A stretch of 35,344 bases of DNA, taken from contig DATIXD010000264.1 in assembly GCA_035518875.1 (NCBI GenBank), positions 1 through 35,344 of the forward strand, written 5' to 3'. Shown in pieces: positions 1-9,226 of the stretch (positions within the stretch are counted from its first letter, which is position 1; every line of letters begins with the position of its first letter). A model generated the notes under the pieces. The model worked only from the letters and a program-made list of their open reading frames with translations, made no database searches and was not told the origin of the DNA. A program made the position numbers and the translations under genes. The DNA is from DATIXD01 sp035518875 (GTDB taxonomy: Bacteria; Pseudomonadota; Gammaproteobacteria; Methylococcales; Methylococcaceae).

Positions 1-1951
1 TGGCCAGCTTGGAGCCGGGGTCGGCGCCGGCGACCACGTAATCGGTCTTCTTGGACACACTAGCGGTCACTTTTGCGCCGCGCGCCTGAAGCTTGGCCTT
101 GGCTTCATCGCGGGTCAGAGAGACGAGCGTGCCGGTCAGGACGAAAGTTTTTCCGGTCAAGGTCTGTTCGGCTTTAGCCTTTGCCGCGGCTTCTTCCCAG
201 CGCACGCCCGCGTCCAGCAGATTTTGAATCACCTCGCGGTTTTGAGCCTGCTGGAAAAAGGTCGCGATATGGTAAGCCATCGTCGGCCCCACATCCGGCA
301 CTTGCTGCAATTCGGCCTCATCAGCCGCCATGATTTTGTCCAGGGTACGAAAATGTTTCGCCAGGGTCTGCGCGGTCACCTCGCCCACCTCGCGAATTCC
401 CAAGGCGTAGAGGAAACGCGGCAGCGTAGTGTGCTTACTCTTTTCCAGAGCCTGGATCACATTCTCGGCGGATTTTTTGCCCATCCTCTCCAGTTCGGCC
501 AAGTCGTCGACCTTGAGGTGGAACAGATCGGCAACCGTGTCGACGAGTTTTTTGTCCAACAGCTGATCGACCAGTTTGTCGCCCAGTCCTTCGATATCCA
601 GCGCCCTGCGCGAGGCGAAATGCTTGATCGCCTCCTTGTGCTGGGCCGGGCAGTAAAGGCCGCCGCTGCAACGGGCAATGGCTTCACCTGGTGTGGTTTC
701 CACGTCCGAGCCGCAAACCGGGCAGTGCTTCGGCAAGACGAAAATCTCGGTCTTGGCTGGGCGCTTTTCGGGAACGGACTTGACCACCTCGGGGATCACG
801 TCGCCGGCGCGACGGACGACCACCGTATCGCCGACGCGGATATCCTTGCGATGAACCTCGTCGGCGTTGTGCAGGGTCGCATTGGTCACGGTGACGCCGC
901 CGACGAATACCGGCTCCAGCCGCGCGACCGGCGTCAGCGCGCCGGTGCGCCCAACCTGCACGTCGATGGCGATCACCCGAGTGGTTACCTCCTCGGCGGG
1001 AAATTTATGGGCGATGGCCCAGCGCGGCGCGCGGGCGACGTAGCCCAGTTCGTTCTGCCAATCGAAACGGCTGAGTTTGTACACGACGCCGTCGATCTCG
1101 TAAGGGAGCTCATGGCGGCGGGCGAGCAGCGCCCGATAATAGGTGAGACACCCTTCCACGCCCTGAACGACGCGGAATTCGGGAGAAACCGGCAATCCCC
1201 AGGATTTGAAGCGCTCGAAAATATCCTGGTGCCTCCTCGGCAGCTGCGTTGCGGGATAAACGCCGTAGCCGTAACAATAGAACCTAAGGGGCCGGGTCGT
1301 GGTGATTTTCGGATCAAGCTGGCGCAGGCTGCCGGCGGCCGCGTTGCGCGGATTCACAAACACCTTTTCGCCACTCTCCAGAGCTTTTTTGTTCAGAGCG
1401 AGGAAGCCCCGCTTGGACATGAATACCTCGCCGCGCACCTCGAATCGCTTCGGAAAACCCGATCCCTCGAGCTTCAGTGGGATGTCGCGGATGGTGCGTA
1501 CGTTGTGGGTCACATCCTCGCCGCTGTGACCGTCGCCCCGCGTCGCCCCCCGCACCAGCACACCGTCATCGTAGATCAGGCTAATCGCGAGGCCGTCCAG
1601 TTTGGGCTCGGCGACGTATTCGACGGTTTCCCGCTCCAACTTCTCGCGGATGCGGCGGTCGAAGTCCAACAGGTCCTCCTCCGTGAAAGCGTTGTCCAGC
1701 GACAACATTGGAACCTCGTGCCGCACCTCGGCCAATGCCTCGATTGGCGCGGCGCCGACTCTTTGGGTTGGCGAATCCGGGGTGACCAGTTCAGGATATT
1801 GCCTTTCCAATGCCTGCAATTCATGCAGCAGTTGGTCGTACTCGGCATCGGAAATCACCGGCGCGTCCAGCTGATAATAACGCCGGTTGTGATACTCGAT
1901 CTGCTCGCGCAGCGCTGCCGCGCGGCGTCTGGCCTCGTCCGGAACGTGCAT
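1..1951 (-). CDS. ligA: NAD-dependent DNA ligase LigA (3' end cut by window edge)
   Basis: Seals nicks in duplex DNA using NAD+, in replication (Okazaki fragments) and repair. The reverse strand reads open from ATG at 1951 to the window edge, giving 650 codons; the family is about 670 residues, so only the end of the BRCT domain is missing. Visible in order: the N-terminal Ia domain with the YHNRRYYQLDAPVISDAEYD NAD-binding segment (about 20-39), the adenylation motif EPKLDGLAI with catalytic Lys117, the OB fold, a four-Cys zinc finger (CPVCG...C...YCPAQ), helix-hairpin-helix repeats, and the start of a BRCT domain (TGKTFVLTGTL). The start lies 5 bp after the zipA stop, so ligA is the last gene of the smc-zipA-ligA operon. 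No strong ribosome binding site is visible, which suggests coupling to zipA. Identification is secure. Confidence 0.97.
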   Translation of the reverse strand, partial: MHVPDEARRRAAALREQIEYHNRRYYQLDAPVISDAEYDQLLHELQALERQYPELVTPDSPTQRVGAAPIEALAEVRHEVPMLSLDNAFTEEDLLDFDRRIREKLERETVEYVAEPKLDGLAISLIYDDGVLVRGATRGDGHSGEDVTHNVRTIRDIPLKLEGSGFPKRFEVRGEVFMSKRGFLALNKKALESGEKVFVNPRNAAAGSLRQLDPKITTTRPLRFYCYGYGVYPATQLPRRHQDIFERFKSWGLPVSPEFRVVQGVEGCLTYYRALLARRHELPYEIDGVVYKLSRFDWQNELGYVARAPRWAIAHKFPAEEVTTRVIAIDVQVGRTGALTPVARLEPVFVGGVTVTNATLHNADEVHRKDIRVGDTVVVRRAGDVIPEVVKSVPEKRPAKTEIFVLPKHCPVCGSDVETTPGEAIARCSGGLYCPAQHKEAIKHFASRRALDIEGLGDKLVDQLLDKKLVDTVADLFHLKVDDLAELERMGKKSAENVIQALEKSKHTTLPRFLYALGIREVGEVTAQTLAKHFRTLDKIMAADEAELQQVPDVGPTMAYHIATFFQQAQNREVIQNLLDAGVRWEEAAAKAKAEQTLTGKTFVLTGTLVSLTRDEAKAKLQARGAKVTASVSKKTDYVVAGADPGSKLA

Positions 1952-1956
1952 GGGCG

Positions 1957-2688
1957 TCAATAAGCCGCTTCGAGGCGCTGCCGCATCAGGGCGATCTTTT
2001 CTTGGGTCAACGGCTTGTGCGTTTCGTCCCATTCCACGCCATCGAGTTTGACGGCCAACTCATGGCAGGTGCTGACCAGGTCATCGAACACTTCCAGCGG
2101 GGCTTTCACTTGGGTGGGCTGGAAAAACAGCACCACGCCGGGACATTCGAAGGATTCCATGTCTTCGATGGGAAAAGTGCCGGGCTCGACCAGGCTGGCT
2201 ATGCTGAACAAGGGCTCGCGGTATTCGCGGTCGTAGCGGTGGTAGATGCCCATGTCGCCGTAGATCAGATCCAGCTCCACCAGCGCGTCGCGCAAATCCT
2301 CGCCGTTGAAAAATCCATCGTCGCTGGCGACCACGCTCAGCTGGATCAGGAAGGGCGCTCCCAGAGGCGCCGTCCTCGGCTCTTCCCTCGCGACTGGGAC
2401 GGGCGCCGCCGTTTCATGTCCCAGGCCGAAGTCTTCCTCGTCATCGCCTTCGGCAAGAACTTGCGGCTCGGGAGCCTTCGTGGCGGAACGGTCCAGGACT
2501 GTGATCTCGAAGTCATCAGGCCCACCTGAGGTCTCACCGAACTGCTCGTCGAATTCGAGTTCGTCGAATTCGCCCTCGCGATTGAGAAAATCCAATAATT
2601 GCTCTTTATACCGTCCCCAAATATAAACCCCGGCGATCACGATCACGCCGATCACGAGCAAGATCATGCGTACAGTATCTCTATCCAT
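1957..2688 (-). CDS. zipA: Cell division protein ZipA
   Basis: Membrane anchor that tethers and bundles FtsZ at the division ring. The 243-residue protein has a very short N-terminus followed by one membrane segment (ILLVIGVIVIAGVYIWG, about 9-25). Next comes an acidic, low-complexity linker that includes a tandem EFDE repeat (about 40-48), encoded by two near-identical DNA units with GAATTC cores at about 2549-2572. The C-terminal globular FtsZ-binding domain spans about 110-240 (QLSVVASDDGFFNGEDL, GIYHRYD, PGTFPIEDMESF). The linker is shorter than in E. coli ZipA (328 residues). A GAGG ribosome binding site overlaps the smc stop codon, 8 bp upstream of this start, which indicates translational coupling. 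The ZipA family is typical of Gammaproteobacteria, the main taxonomic clue here. Confidence 0.96.
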   Translation of the reverse strand: MDRDTVRMILLVIGVIVIAGVYIWGRYKEQLLDFLNREGEFDELEFDEQFGETSGGPDDFEITVLDRSATKAPEPQVLAEGDDEEDFGLGHETAAPVPVAREEPRTAPLGAPFLIQLSVVASDDGFFNGEDLRDALVELDLIYGDMGIYHRYDREYREPLFSIASLVEPGTFPIEDMESFECPGVVLFFQPTQVKAPLEVFDDLVSTCHELAVKLDGVEWDETHKPLTQEKIALMRQRLEAAY

Positions 2689-2696
2689 TGTTTACC

Positions 2697-5600
2697 TCAG
2701 ACTGCTGCGAGTTCTACGGCTTGATCGATGTCGACCGCGACGATTCGGGATACGCCGGGCTCCTTCATGGTCACCCCGGCCAGATGCTGGGCGATTTCCA
2801 TCGTCACCTTATTATGGGAAATAAACAAAAATTGTACCCTCTCCGACATTTCCTTGACCAATTGGCTGAAGCGCCCGACGTTGGCGTCATCCAGCGGAGC
2901 GTCAACTTCATCGAGCAGGCAGAATGGCGCGGGATTCAATTCAAAGATGGCGAACACCAGCGACACCGCGGTTAGCGCCTTTTCCCCACCAGACAAGAGG
3001 TGTATGGAACTGTTGCGCTTGCCGGGCGGGCGGGCCATCACGCTCACACCCGTTTCGAGCAGGTCGCGTTCATTCAGTTCAAGATAGGCCTGCCCTCCGC
3101 CGAACAGCTTGGGGAACATGCGTTGGATACCGGCGTTGATCCGGTCGAAGGTATCCTTGAAGCGGGCCCGGCATTCGCGGTCGATCTTTTCGATGGCCTG
3201 TTGCAGGGTGGCCATGGATTCGGTCAGATCCTGATGCTGCTGGTCGAGAAATTTCATGCGCTGAAACTGCGCCTCGTATTCCTCCACCGCCGTCAGATTG
3301 ATAGGTCCCAACCTCGCAATTTCTTCGGCCAACTGGGTGACCTTCTGCTGCCAATCCTTTTCCTCGGCGTCTTCCGGCAAATCCGGGATCACCTCCTCGG
3401 GCTGCGTGCCGATCTCGTCGAACTGTTCCTGCACGGTCTGCCGACGCACTTCGTTGGCCTGATAATCCAGCTTGGTTTGCTCCAGGCGAGCTTTTACCGT
3501 CTCCAACTCGCGTTCCTTGCCCATTCTCGCCTCGTTGAGCTTACGGATTTCCGTCTCGGCATCGGCGACACGTCGCCGGCAATCGGCTAGGTCGCGCTCC
3601 AAGGTTCCGCGCTGTTCCCGCAGTTCGTCCAGTGCCAGTTGCTCCTCGCCCAGTGGCGCGCCAGACTCGTTCAGACGCCGGGCCAAATCGTCGAGCCGCC
3701 CGGAGGATTGCTGGCAGTGCGTCTGCACCCGCTCGAGATGCTTCAGCGTCAGGGCTTCGGTCGAGCGGAGGGTGTCGAGCCGATTTCTCAGGGCATGCAC
3801 CGCATCCCGCGCGATACGGAGGGCGGATTCGGCGGCGGCGACACGGCTTTCCAATGCTGCTTGCCGTGACGCCATCTCGCCAGTTCGCAGCTCCATTCCT
3901 CCGAGCCCCTGCTCCGCCTGTTCCAGCAGGGTTCTGGCTTCGCTCGTTTCCTCGGCGTTTTGCAACAAATGTTCTTGCAGGTCTTCCAGCTCGAATTCGA
4001 GTTGCTGCATGCGCCTTCGGGCCTGTTCGCTTCTGGCGGTTGCAGCGCTCAGTCGGGATTTGAGCTGGGTGATTTCAGCGGACAGTCGGTTTGTCTCGCT
4101 TTGGCGCTGTTCACGCTCGAATTCGGCCTGCCTGGTCGACTCTTCGGCCAGGCTCAAATCCTGCTCCAATCCCCCGGCGCGTGCGTGCAGTTCGTCTCGA
4201 TGCTGCTTCAATTCGCGCAGTTCGCGCTCCCGTTTGAGTACACCCGCCTTGCCGTCGTCAGGCTTTTGAATCGCGAGCCAACCCGGGCCCAGCCGAGCGC
4301 CATCCGGCGTCACCACCGATTCGTGCTCGGCAAGGCGCGCGCTGATGGCCTTCGCCTGGGCCAAGTCGTTAGCGCGGTAGACATTCCCGAGCAGCGAGTT
4401 CAGACTCCAGGTGGACTGCACGCAGTCGAGCAGTTTCTCAGAACCGGTACGAGCAGACTCGCCGTTTTGTCGCCGGGTTTCGAAAAAAGCAACCGAGTCC
4501 GGATGATCGGCCGTGCTCAAGTGAGAAAGGTAACGCCCGGTATCTTCGACGCAGACCGCTTCCAAGTGTAGTCCCAAGACATTTTCCACTGCCGTTTCCC
4601 AACCGGGACGCACGTCCAGGTGCTCGGCCAGCCGGCTGGCTTCCGCCAAAGAGGCTTCCTGCAGCCATTTTTTTAGGGCCGTGCGATCCTTGCCCATGGC
4701 ATGTTGCTGCAGAAGCTCCAGTGAACTGATCTTGCCCTGAATGGTGTGAAGCTCTGCCCGCAGCACATGTAATGCCTCGTGACAGGCTTTGGCTCGTGCC
4801 CGCTCGTCCTGAACTTGTTGACCGAGGGCGTCGAGCCTCTCTTGGACCTCGGCGCGCTCCGATTCAGCCGTGAGCAGTTCCCCTCGCAGCGATTCCAGTT
4901 CATCCTCCAACAGCATGCCTTCGAGCTCGTTCTGCTCAACGCGCAATCTTTGCTGACGAGCGTGAAGTTGGCGCTGTTGTTCTTCCATCTGCCTGATGCG
5001 CGCCCGCTGCACCTCGCCCTGGCCCTTGAGGCGCGCGAGTTCGGCCTTGAACGCGTCCGACTCCTCCCGCCACAGCTTGAGCGCCTGTTCCGCCGCCACC
5101 TTTTCCCCCACGGCTTCGGCCTCTTGCGCTTGGGTGTCACGGCAATCCGTTTCGAGTTTCACCAGTTCCTCGCGGACTCTGGCGATCTGCTCCCGATCCT
5201 GTTCCAGGTCGGTGAGCGCCTGTTCCTGTTCCCCCTGCAGACGCTCGCGCTCGCGCATGAGCGCATCGCGGGTCTGGTGCGCGTGCTTGATGGCCTGATC
5301 CAAGCGGCTGATTTCGGCGCCCACCTCGTAGAATTCGCCCTGTTTGCCGTTCAGCGATTTCTGCAATGTCTCGTGGCGGCCCCGCACCTGATCCAGAGCC
5401 TCGATCAGCGCGTTATCCTCGCTCACCAGGTTCTTGAAGGCTTGTTCACACTCCTGCAGCACCGCTTGGTGCTGGCAAAGCAGTTGATCATACTTGCGCC
5501 AGCGGATGGCTAGGAGCTGCTGGCGGTACCGCCGCTCATCCTCTTTCAAACTTGTGTATTTTTCCGCCTTTTTGGCTTGGCGCTGAAGATTGCCCAGCTG

Positions 5601-6209
5601 CTTGGCCACTTCGTCCCGGAGGTCCTGAAGCCGGTCCAGGTTTTCCTGGGTATGGCGCATCCTGATCTCGGTTTCGTGCCGTCGCTCTTTGTAACGGGAG
5701 ATACCGGCGGCCTCCTCGATCACTTCGCGCATCTCGTCCGGTTTGGCCTCGATCAGACGTGAAATCGTGCCTTGTTCGATAATGGCGTAACTTCTGGCGC
5801 CCAGCCCGGTGCCGAGAAATATGTCGGTGATGTCCTTGCGGCGGCAGCGCCCACCGTTGAGAAAATAGCTGGACTGGCCGTCGCGGGCAACCTGCCGCTT
5901 GATGGCGATTTGCTGGTATTTGGCGTACTCGCCCGGCGCACTGCCATCGCCGTTGTCGAAAACCAGTTCCACCGAGGCCAGGCCCACCGGTTTGCGCGAG
6001 GAGGATCCATTGAAGATCACGTCGGCCATTGATTCGCCACGTAAGTGTTTGGCCGAACTTTCGCCCATCACCCAGCGTACCGCGTCGATGATGTTGGACT
6101 TGCCGCAGCCATTGGGGCCGACGATGCCGACCAGATTCCCGGGCAGGGGAATGATGGTGGGATCGACGAAGGACTTGAAGCCCGCAAGCTTGATTTTTTC
6201 CAGCCGCAT
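2697..6209 (-). CDS. smc: Chromosome segregation ATPase SMC
   Basis: Structural-maintenance-of-chromosomes ATPase that, as a dimer with ScpA and ScpB, compacts and segregates the nucleoid. The 1170-residue protein has the full architecture: an N-terminal ATPase half with Walker A GPNGCGKSN (31-39), a first long coiled coil (about 165-500), the hinge domain (about 515-630), a returning coiled coil (about 650-1000), and a C-terminal half with the ABC signature LSGGEKAL followed by Walker B CLLDEVDAPLDD. Length is normal for bacterial SMC. First gene of the smc-zipA-ligA operon; scpA and scpB are not in the window. Only a weak ribosome binding site is seen. Several frames opposite this gene are open for long stretches, but these follow from its coding bias. 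Confidence 0.97.
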   Translation of the reverse strand: MRLEKIKLAGFKSFVDPTIIPLPGNLVGIVGPNGCGKSNIIDAVRWVMGESSAKHLRGESMADVIFNGSSSRKPVGLASVELVFDNGDGSAPGEYAKYQQIAIKRQVARDGQSSYFLNGGRCRRKDITDIFLGTGLGARSYAIIEQGTISRLIEAKPDEMREVIEEAAGISRYKERRHETEIRMRHTQENLDRLQDLRDEVAKQLGNLQRQAKKAEKYTSLKEDERRYRQQLLAIRWRKYDQLLCQHQAVLQECEQAFKNLVSEDNALIEALDQVRGRHETLQKSLNGKQGEFYEVGAEISRLDQAIKHAHQTRDALMRERERLQGEQEQALTDLEQDREQIARVREELVKLETDCRDTQAQEAEAVGEKVAAEQALKLWREESDAFKAELARLKGQGEVQRARIRQMEEQQRQLHARQQRLRVEQNELEGMLLEDELESLRGELLTAESERAEVQERLDALGQQVQDERARAKACHEALHVLRAELHTIQGKISSLELLQQHAMGKDRTALKKWLQEASLAEASRLAEHLDVRPGWETAVENVLGLHLEAVCVEDTGRYLSHLSTADHPDSVAFFETRRQNGESARTGSEKLLDCVQSTWSLNSLLGNVYRANDLAQAKAISARLAEHESVVTPDGARLGPGWLAIQKPDDGKAGVLKRERELRELKQHRDELHARAGGLEQDLSLAEESTRQAEFEREQRQSETNRLSAEITQLKSRLSAATARSEQARRRMQQLEFELEDLQEHLLQNAEETSEARTLLEQAEQGLGGMELRTGEMASRQAALESRVAAAESALRIARDAVHALRNRLDTLRSTEALTLKHLERVQTHCQQSSGRLDDLARRLNESGAPLGEEQLALDELREQRGTLERDLADCRRRVADAETEIRKLNEARMGKERELETVKARLEQTKLDYQANEVRRQTVQEQFDEIGTQPEEVIPDLPEDAEEKDWQQKVTQLAEEIARLGPINLTAVEEYEAQFQRMKFLDQQHQDLTESMATLQQAIEKIDRECRARFKDTFDRINAGIQRMFPKLFGGGQAYLELNERDLLETGVSVMARPPGKRNSSIHLLSGGEKALTAVSLVFAIFELNPAPFCLLDEVDAPLDDANVGRFSQLVKEMSERVQFLFISHNKVTMEIAQHLAGVTMKEPGVSRIVAVDIDQAVELAAV

Positions 6210-6314
6210 TATTGTCCGCGCGCGGGTTGAACCGTGCCGAGCGGCGGCTTGGGAAGAGGTGACGGCAGAAAGAGATGCAAGAGGGTTGTCTGGTTTGAAC
6301 GGGAACGAATGGTT

Positions 6315-6320
6315 ATTATA
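6315..6320 (-). promoter_or_regulatory. Candidate -10 element for smc-zipA-ligA
   Basis: A perfect TATAAT hexamer reads on the minus strand, about 105 bp upstream of the smc start, in the divergent smc/queF intergenic region (6210-6404). No convincing -35 sits at 16-18 bp, so this is a candidate only. Confidence 0.35.
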
Positions 6321-6404
6321 ACGGACTAATCCGCTTCATCCTAAACCCGCCGGGCACGCCGCGGGCTGTTATGCTCCCATCCGCCCGAGAATCTGACAAA
6401 CGAT

Positions 6405-6794
6405 ATGTCCACCGCACCTAGCAAAGATCTGGAAACCTTCGACAATCCGAGGCCCGGACGCAATTACACGATCCGCATCGATGTGCCGGAATTCACCTGT
6501 CTTTGCCCCAAAACCGGCCAGCCGGATTTCGCCACCCTTCTGATCGAATACGTGCCGGACAAGCGGTGTATCGAGCTCAAGTCGCTGAAGCTCTATGTTT
6601 GGTCTTTCCGAGAGGAGGGCGCGTTTCACGAGGCTGTGACCAACCGCATTCTGGACGATCTGGTTGCGGCCACCGCCCCGAACTTCATGCGCATCACGGC
6701 ACGGTTCAATGTGCGCGGTGGTATCTATACGACGGTGGTGACCGAACACCGCAATCCGACCTGGGAAGCGTCCAAGCCGGTTGCCTTGCCTTGA
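6405..6794 (+). CDS. queF: NADPH-dependent 7-cyano-7-deazaguanine reductase QueF, short (type I) form
   Basis: Reduces the nitrile of preQ0 to the amine preQ1 in queuosine tRNA modification, in the cytosol. The 129-residue protein matches the unimodular (B. subtilis-like) class, not the roughly 280-residue bimodular E. coli form. The QueF motif FTCLCPKTGQPD carries the thioimide-forming Cys34 and the general acid Asp41 seven residues later. It is followed by the ELKSLKLY NADPH-binding motif (57-64) and the FHE segment. Only queF of the pathway is here; queC, queD and queE are not. It stands alone, divergent from smc and convergent with the downstream oxidoreductase gene. No clear ribosome binding site and no preQ1 riboswitch were recognised in the leader. 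Confidence 0.96.
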   Translation: MSTAPSKDLETFDNPRPGRNYTIRIDVPEFTCLCPKTGQPDFATLLIEYVPDKRCIELKSLKLYVWSFREEGAFHEAVTNRILDDLVAATAPNFMRITARFNVRGGIYTTVVTEHRNPTWEASKPVALP

Positions 6795-6907
6795 GGAAAC
6801 CGGTGACCAGCCGCTGCTGGTTCGCTCGCAATATAGGCCGCGCACAGCCGTTCATCCGCCGATGGCCGAATGAACTCGCTCCCAACATTTAGAACTGGCA
6901 TTACACC

Positions 6908-6930
6908 CGAGGTTGACGCGCTCAACCTCG
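6908..6930. terminator. Stem-loop between convergent queF and the VTT-oxidoreductase gene
   Basis: Perfect 9-bp inverted repeat (CGAGGTTGA / TCAACCTCG) with a 5-base loop. It contains the stop codon of the minus-strand gene. No T-run follows on either strand, so it is at best a non-canonical bidirectional terminator or an mRNA 3'-end stabiliser. Confidence 0.35.
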
Positions 6931-9069
6931 CCGCCAAGCGTGATAGCGCTCCAGCCAACGCAGCAAGCGCTTAGGGGTGTGGGCACGTTTCCAGACGCCG
7001 GCGGCATACTTATTGGCTTCGGCCAGGGTCGGGTAGATGTGGATGGTGCCGAGCAGCTTGTTGAGCCCCAGCCCATGCTTCATGGCCATCACGAATTCCG
7101 CGATGAGGTCGCCGGCGTGCTCTCCGACCAGGGTCACGCCGAGTATGCGGTCCTTGCCCGGCACGGTGAGTACCTTGACGAAACCGGAGGCTTCGCCGTC
7201 GGCGATGGCGCGGTCGAGGTCTTCGATGCCGTATAAGCTGACCTCATAGGGTATGGCCTGTGCCCTCGCCTCCAGTTCGTTGAGGCCCACCCGTGCCACT
7301 TCCGGATCGATGAAGGTAGCCCAAGGGATAACCCGGTAATCGGCGCGGTATTTTCGCAATGCGCCGAACAGGGTGTTGACCGCCGTATACCAGGCCTGAT
7401 GGGCGGCGGTGTGGGTGAATTGGAACGGCCCCGCCACATCGCCGCAGGCATAGATGTTGGGGTAACGCGTCTGAAGGAACTCGTTGGTTTCGATCGTCCG
7501 TGCTTTCGTTGTTGCGATGCCCAGTTCCTCCAAACCATAACCCTGGGTGTTGGCGATGCGGCCGACGGCTACCAAGATTTGATCGAAAGGGACGCGCTCC
7601 TCGGCTCCCTGATGTTCGGCGATAAGGACTTTCTCGCCGTTCTCCACGGTGATGCGCTTTGCCCGATGATCCAACCGGACATTTACGCCCTCTGCTCTGA
7701 AGCGGCGCGCGACGATTCCTGAGACTTCCGGATCTTCCCGGATCAGCAGTCGGGGCAGCATTTCCACCTGGGTGACCCGACTGCCGAAACGGGCGAAGGT
7801 CTGCGCCAACTCGCAGCCGACGGGACCGCCGCCGAGCACGACCAGGCGCTTCGGCAATACGCGCAAAGCCCAGACGGTGTCCGAGGTGAGGTAGCCGATA
7901 TCCTCCAGTCCGGGAATCGGCGGCACGAAAGGGCGGGCGCCGGCGGCGATGACGATGGAACGGGTGGCCAGGGTGCGGCTGCCCTCGCGCGTTCGCACTT
8001 CCACTGCCCACGGGGAAACGATCTTCGCTTCCCCTTCGATCACTTCCACGCCGAGCCCGGTATAACGTTCGGCCGAGTCGTGTGGCGCGACCTCGCGCAC
8101 CACACGCTGTACCCGCTCCATCGCCGTGGCGAAATCGAAATCCGCATGGGCCCCCCGGATGCCGAATTCCGGCGCGCGCCGAATCTGACTTAGCAGTCTG
8201 GCCGTGCGGATCAGCGCTTTGGAAGGGACACAGCCGGTGTTGAGGCAATCACCGCCCATGCGGTGCTTCTCGACCAGCGTCACCTTCGCCTTCACTGCCG
8301 CGCCAATATAGGCGGTGACGAGACCTGCCGAACCCGCACCGATCACCACCAGATTACGGTCGAAGCGCTTGGGCTTGGGCCACTGTGCATACACCCTGTG
8401 CGCCTTGATGGCGTCCACCAGCTTACTGGCCAGCAGCGGGAACAGGCCCAGCAGGGCGAAGGAGAACAGCAGCGCCGGAGATAAAACGCCCGACAGCGAT
8501 TCGATCTTCGCCAATTGCCTCCCGGCATTGACGTAGACGACCGTTCCGGCCAACATGCCGGCCTGACTCACCCAGTAAAACGTGCGTGCGCGCATGGCGG
8601 TCAGGCCCATGAGCAGATTGATGGCGAAGAACGGAAACACCGGTACCAGCCGCAGGGTGAACAGATATAAGGCGCCGTCGCGAGCCACGCCGGCATCGAT
8701 GGCTTGCAGGCGCTCGCCGAAGAAGGACTTGACCGCATCGCGAAACAGAAAGCGGGCGGCGAGGAAGGCCAGCGTCGCCCCGATGGTCGAGGCGAAAGAA
8801 ACGATCAGCGTGCCCCACAACAAGCCGAAGATGGCCCCGCCCGCCAGGGTGAGGACCGCCGCGCCGGGCAGGGAAAGCCCCGTTACCGTCACATAGAGAA
8901 TGCCGTACAGGACCCCGGCGGCAATCGGATGTGCCGTACGATAATCGGCAATGGCGAACTGCTCCGCTTTCAGGGCTTCGAGGGTAAAGAAGCGGTGCAG
9001 ATCGAAAACGAAAAACGCACCGATGAGAGCGGCGATGGTGAAAAGGAGAACTAAACGAAATCGGTTCAT
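6922..9069 (-). CDS. VTT (TVP38/TMEM64) membrane domain fused to a pyridine nucleotide-disulfide oxidoreductase
   Basis: A two-part protein of 715 residues. Residues 1 to about 225 are a membrane domain of the TVP38/TMEM64/DedA (VTT) type, with about six hydrophobic segments and the family-like stretches SLPGAAVLTLAGGAIFG and RLVPVFPFFAINLLMG. From about 238 to the end is a MerA/dihydrolipoamide-dehydrogenase-like flavoprotein: FAD motif VVIGAGSAGL, redox-active pair GGDCLNTGCVPSK (Cys275, Cys280), NAD(P) motif VVLGGGPVGCE, second FAD motif YACGDV, and the dimerisation domain. In the C-terminal HIYPTLAE (677-684) the residue before Pro is Tyr679, where lipoamide dehydrogenases have the catalytic His. 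The vicinal C-terminal Cys pair of MerA is absent, so neither textbook activity is assured. A GAGGGG ribosome binding site supports this start. Divergent from arsS. The substrate is unknown; the fusion itself is seen directly in one uninterrupted frame. Confidence 0.93.
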   Translation of the reverse strand: MNRFRLVLLFTIAALIGAFFVFDLHRFFTLEALKAEQFAIADYRTAHPIAAGVLYGILYVTVTGLSLPGAAVLTLAGGAIFGLLWGTLIVSFASTIGATLAFLAARFLFRDAVKSFFGERLQAIDAGVARDGALYLFTLRLVPVFPFFAINLLMGLTAMRARTFYWVSQAGMLAGTVVYVNAGRQLAKIESLSGVLSPALLFSFALLGLFPLLASKLVDAIKAHRVYAQWPKPKRFDRNLVVIGAGSAGLVTAYIGAAVKAKVTLVEKHRMGGDCLNTGCVPSKALIRTARLLSQIRRAPEFGIRGAHADFDFATAMERVQRVVREVAPHDSAERYTGLGVEVIEGEAKIVSPWAVEVRTREGSRTLATRSIVIAAGARPFVPPIPGLEDIGYLTSDTVWALRVLPKRLVVLGGGPVGCELAQTFARFGSRVTQVEMLPRLLIREDPEVSGIVARRFRAEGVNVRLDHRAKRITVENGEKVLIAEHQGAEERVPFDQILVAVGRIANTQGYGLEELGIATTKARTIETNEFLQTRYPNIYACGDVAGPFQFTHTAAHQAWYTAVNTLFGALRKYRADYRVIPWATFIDPEVARVGLNELEARAQAIPYEVSLYGIEDLDRAIADGEASGFVKVLTVPGKDRILGVTLVGEHAGDLIAEFVMAMKHGLGLNKLLGTIHIYPTLAEANKYAAGVWKRAHTPKRLLRWLERYHAWRRG

Positions 9070-9226
9070 GGAAAGTGCCCCTCTTAATGAGACGGTTTTA
9101 TCGATCGTTGGCGCAGGCTAACCATCCGAGCCAGGAGGACTTTTCCTACGTGATGCGTTAAGGTGTCATCCCGGCATCCGACCAATAGGCGAATTCTGCA
9201 TCTTCCAATCGAGTCCAAACGACGAA

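Noticed and set aside
224..1963. A 579-codon open frame on the plus strand opposite ligA.
   Set aside because: The reverse strand encodes a textbook LigA with all motifs. The plus-strand translation has no recognisable domain and exists because GC-rich codon bias suppresses stops on the other strand.
6210..6404. Possible preQ1 riboswitch in front of queF.
   Set aside because: No recognisable preQ1 aptamer hairpin plus A-rich tail is visible upstream of the start codon.
6806..6821. ACCAGC-CGCT-GCTGGT hairpin just after queF.
   Set aside because: Only a 6-bp stem and no T-run; the 9-bp hairpin at 6908 is a better candidate for the same junction.
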